The notes below the pieces were generated by a model, which was given only the letters and a program-made list of their open reading frames with translations, made no database searches and had not been told where the DNA came from. A stretch of DNA of 64,000 bases from Dawidia soli (GTDB lineage: Bacteria > Bacteroidota > Bacteroidia > Cytophagales > Cyclobacteriaceae), in the NCBI RefSeq assembly GCF_018598185.1, contig NZ_JAHESC010000037.1:1-64000 (forward strand). Reading direction: 5' to 3'. Both the position numbers and the translations under genes were made by a program. Shown piece by piece: positions 62,490 through 64,000 of the stretch (positions within the stretch are counted from its first letter, which is position 1; each line of letters starts with the position of its first letter).

Positions 62490-63101
62490 ATGGACAAATT
62501 CGATTTTAACTGGTGCCTGGCCTATTTTCAGAAACACGGGCGTGCGCTTTTCGGTCCGCGCTTTACGATCCACCCCGGGGACCATGCTATACTTTACAAA
62601 CTTGTCGTCTACTTCATTCGCCACCAGGCCGAAGCCGACCGCCTGGGCATCGACCTGCGCAAGGGCATCCTGCTGACCGGCCCCGTGGGCTGCGGCAAGT
62701 CGAGCCTGATGACGCTGATGCGTACGGTGCCCATGCCGCCTTATCAGTTTACGGTACGATCCTGCCGGGAGGTGGGCTTCGAATTTCGCGAGGAAGGTTA
62801 CGGCGTGATCGGCCGGTATAGCAAGCTCTCGTATCGCGGCGCTGCGCCGCGCGCTTACTGTTTTGATGATCTCGGCGCTGAGCAGAACCTGAAGTATTTC
62901 GGAAATGAATGTAATGTGCTGGCGGAGATCTTACTGAGCCGTTACGACCGGTTTGTCAGCGAAGGGATGGTGACGCATATCACGACGAATTTGTCAGCCG
63001 AGGAGATCGAGCAGCATTACGGCAAACGCGTTCGATCGAGGCTGCGCGAGCAGATGAACCTGGTGGCGTTTTCGCGGCGATGTGGCGATAAGCGCGGATA
63101 G
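62490..63101 (+). CDS. DnaC-like P-loop ATPase of a mobile element
   Basis: A 203-residue AAA+ protein. Walker A is GPVGCGKSS (about residues 63-71) in GILLTGPVGCGKSSLM. Walker B is YCFDDLGAE (about 122-130), and sensor-like ITTNLSAEEIEQHYGKRVRSRL follows near 167-188, the arrangement of DnaC/IstB helicase-loader ATPases. It follows the DnaD-like gene on the same strand and probably cooperates with it in replication of the mobile element. A GC-rich 9-bp hairpin (63109-63117 with 63124-63132) lies just after its stop. Confidence 0.85.
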   Translation: MDKFDFNWCLAYFQKHGRALFGPRFTIHPGDHAILYKLVVYFIRHQAEADRLGIDLRKGILLTGPVGCGKSSLMTLMRTVPMPPYQFTVRSCREVGFEFREEGYGVIGRYSKLSYRGAAPRAYCFDDLGAEQNLKYFGNECNVLAEILLSRYDRFVSEGMVTHITTNLSAEEIEQHYGKRVRSRLREQMNLVAFSRRCGDKRG

Positions 63102-63108
63102 GACGAGC

Positions 63109-63132
63109 GGTCGCCAGTCCAGGCTGGCGACC
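63109..63132. terminator. Hairpin downstream of the DnaC-like gene
   Basis: GGTCGCCAG (63109-63117) pairs with CTGGCGACC (63124-63132). There is no T-run, so it may be a structured 3' end or a repeat element rather than a classical terminator. It lies between convergent genes. Confidence 0.5.
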
Positions 63133-63160
63133 GAAGTCCGTGCGATCGTCTCTATACTCC

Positions 63161-63721
63161 TTATGATTCGCCGTGCCTGCACCGTTGCTGGTACATCTGA
63201 TAGTATTTGAGCTGATGCGTGTTTGCCAGGACCATCCGTACTTTGTTATACTCCAGGCGGAAGGTCTCGTCGGATTCTTCCACCTGGTCGTTTATGGGCC
63301 GCACGTCACATGACTTGTGATCCACACCCGTTATTCTTGCAAAAATGCATTCATACTGCCTTTTGCAAAAAATAGCTACCAGCTCTCCGGTTTGATGAAA
63401 ATGGGTGAAGAGGGCCTGGTCGCTGTCGAGATCGGGCAGCGGCGCGGGGGCGAGCGGTTTTTCGGCCAGCGATAAGAGAACGTTTGCTGCATAGTATACA
63501 TCTACGTTCACTTCGGCCACGATGCAGCGGCTGCGGATGTATATGAAGCCATCCATGAGATAGTTGTGGGGGATAAAATGATCCAAGTCCCAGATCTTAC
63601 CGGTGGCGATGCGAACGCCGTGGACTTCGGCTCTGTAGCCCTGAATCTTGAGATTGCGGTATTGGCCGAGCTCCGCGCGGGTGGTTGGGGGCTTTATGGC
63701 CCAGTCTTTTAAGGTTGTCAT
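63161..63721 (-). CDS. Hypothetical cytoplasmic protein
   Basis: A 186-residue protein that I do not recognise. It starts MTTLKDWAIKPPTTRAELGQYRNLKIQGYRAEVHGVR and has no signal peptide or membrane helix. Possible metal-binding His/Cys are scattered (FIPHNYLMD, SRCIVAEVNVD, VDHKSCDVRP). It is convergent with the DnaC-like ATPase and belongs to the mobile-element region. The codon pattern (GC-rich third positions) supports that it is a real gene. Confidence 0.6.
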   Translation of the reverse strand: MTTLKDWAIKPPTTRAELGQYRNLKIQGYRAEVHGVRIATGKIWDLDHFIPHNYLMDGFIYIRSRCIVAEVNVDVYYAANVLLSLAEKPLAPAPLPDLDSDQALFTHFHQTGELVAIFCKRQYECIFARITGVDHKSCDVRPINDQVEESDETFRLEYNKVRMVLANTHQLKYYQMYQQRCRHGES

Positions 63722-63790
63722 TGCTTTGCTGATTTTATTGTGATATCACGGTGGGGAGTACTTCGGTTGTACTCCCCTTTTTTTAGCCTG

Positions 63791-63985
63791 TTACTCTTCC
63801 AGCTTTTCGACGGCGGTTTGGGCCACGGCTGTCGCTACCGTGCCAGCTACTGCGAGGTAGCCGGCCAGGGAGACAACGACGGCCGGAAGGGTGACGGGGG
63901 CGGCCAGGATCGCACCGCTTGCGGCGGCGAGGATCAGGCCGATCGTGCGCAGGACCCGGAAGAACTTTGGGGTGGGTTCCTGCAT
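63791..63985 (-). CDS. Small two-helix membrane protein, mobile-element type
   Basis: A 64-residue protein beginning MQEPTPKFFRVLRTIGLILAAA. Two hydrophobic helices (about 14-32 and 34-55) are separated by a proline-containing turn, and the tail is short and acidic. Small proteins with this PTPKFFxxLRxIG start and alanine-rich helices recur in Bacteroidota mobile elements and phage-like regions, where they look holin-like; the role is not established. It is 69 nt upstream of the preceding minus-strand gene and may be cotranscribed with it. Confidence 0.6.
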   Translation of the reverse strand: MQEPTPKFFRVLRTIGLILAAASGAILAAPVTLPAVVVSLAGYLAVAGTVATAVAQTAVEKLEE

Positions 63986-64000
63986 GCGTTGTAAGACACT

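Overview
The window looks like a chromosomal segment of a GC-rich (mid-50s % by eye) member of the Bacteroidota, most likely a Cytophagales-type soil organism. The signs are a SusC/SusD operon with ECF sigma and FecR regulators, a type IX secretion tail, lipoproteins with Bacteroidota-style signals, several DUF3857-type proteins, almost no Shine-Dalgarno sites, and promoter boxes resembling TAnnTTTG. The genus is not determined. No rRNA, tRNA, CRISPR array or complete insertion sequence was seen.

Region 1 (1-16.9 kb). The end of an ABC permease is followed by an orphan protein with an HExxxH motif and an Rrf2-type regulator. A minus-strand operon then reads SusC, SusD, two secreted FAD-dependent oxidoreductases and an MFS transporter, probably for uptake and oxidation of one organic substrate. 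Its FecR anti-sigma gene lies just upstream. The only ECF sigma gene nearby is 2.4 kb further on, beyond a block of opposite polarity that carries a HicAB toxin-antitoxin pair, an array of 11-bp and 22-bp repeats and two secreted proteins.

Region 2 (16.9-26.3 kb). A compact natural-product locus holds a Sfp-type phosphopantetheinyl transferase, divergent from a single-module type I polyketide synthase (KS-AT-DH-KR-ACP-TE), followed after 5 nt by a lipocalin-like protein. A STAS-like protein and an AraC-type regulator follow.

Region 3 (26.3-50.3 kb). This is mostly ordinary genome content: a WGR/TPR protein, DsbD, an AraC regulator, a GH43 glycosidase lipoprotein, a BlaI/M56-TonB pair behind three operator-like dyads, a large FG-GAP/T9SS protein split by an in-frame TAG, a VapBC-type pair, an endonuclease III with a Cys-to-His change in its cluster motif, a DUF4917 (SIR2-like) protein, a metzincin lipoprotein and two DUF3857-type proteins.

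Region 4 (50.3-59.7 kb). An accessory region carries a tightly packed minus-strand operon: DNA adenine methylase, HerA ATPase, NurA nuclease, and a protein whose N-terminus resembles leader sequences of extracellular contractile injection system cargo. A four-helix membrane protein follows. This set is the best candidate in the window for an undescribed system, probably defence-related. Two small envelope proteins lie beside it.

Region 5 (59.9-64 kb). A replication or mobilisation-type module of a mobile element contains a double-frameshifted gene, an excisionase-like HTH protein, a DnaD-like protein, a DnaC-like ATPase and two small proteins on the opposite strand.

A recurrent feature is a TAnnTTTG-like box lying 21-23 nt upstream of the start codon of about nine genes. 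This supports several start choices and implies short, uniform leaders.
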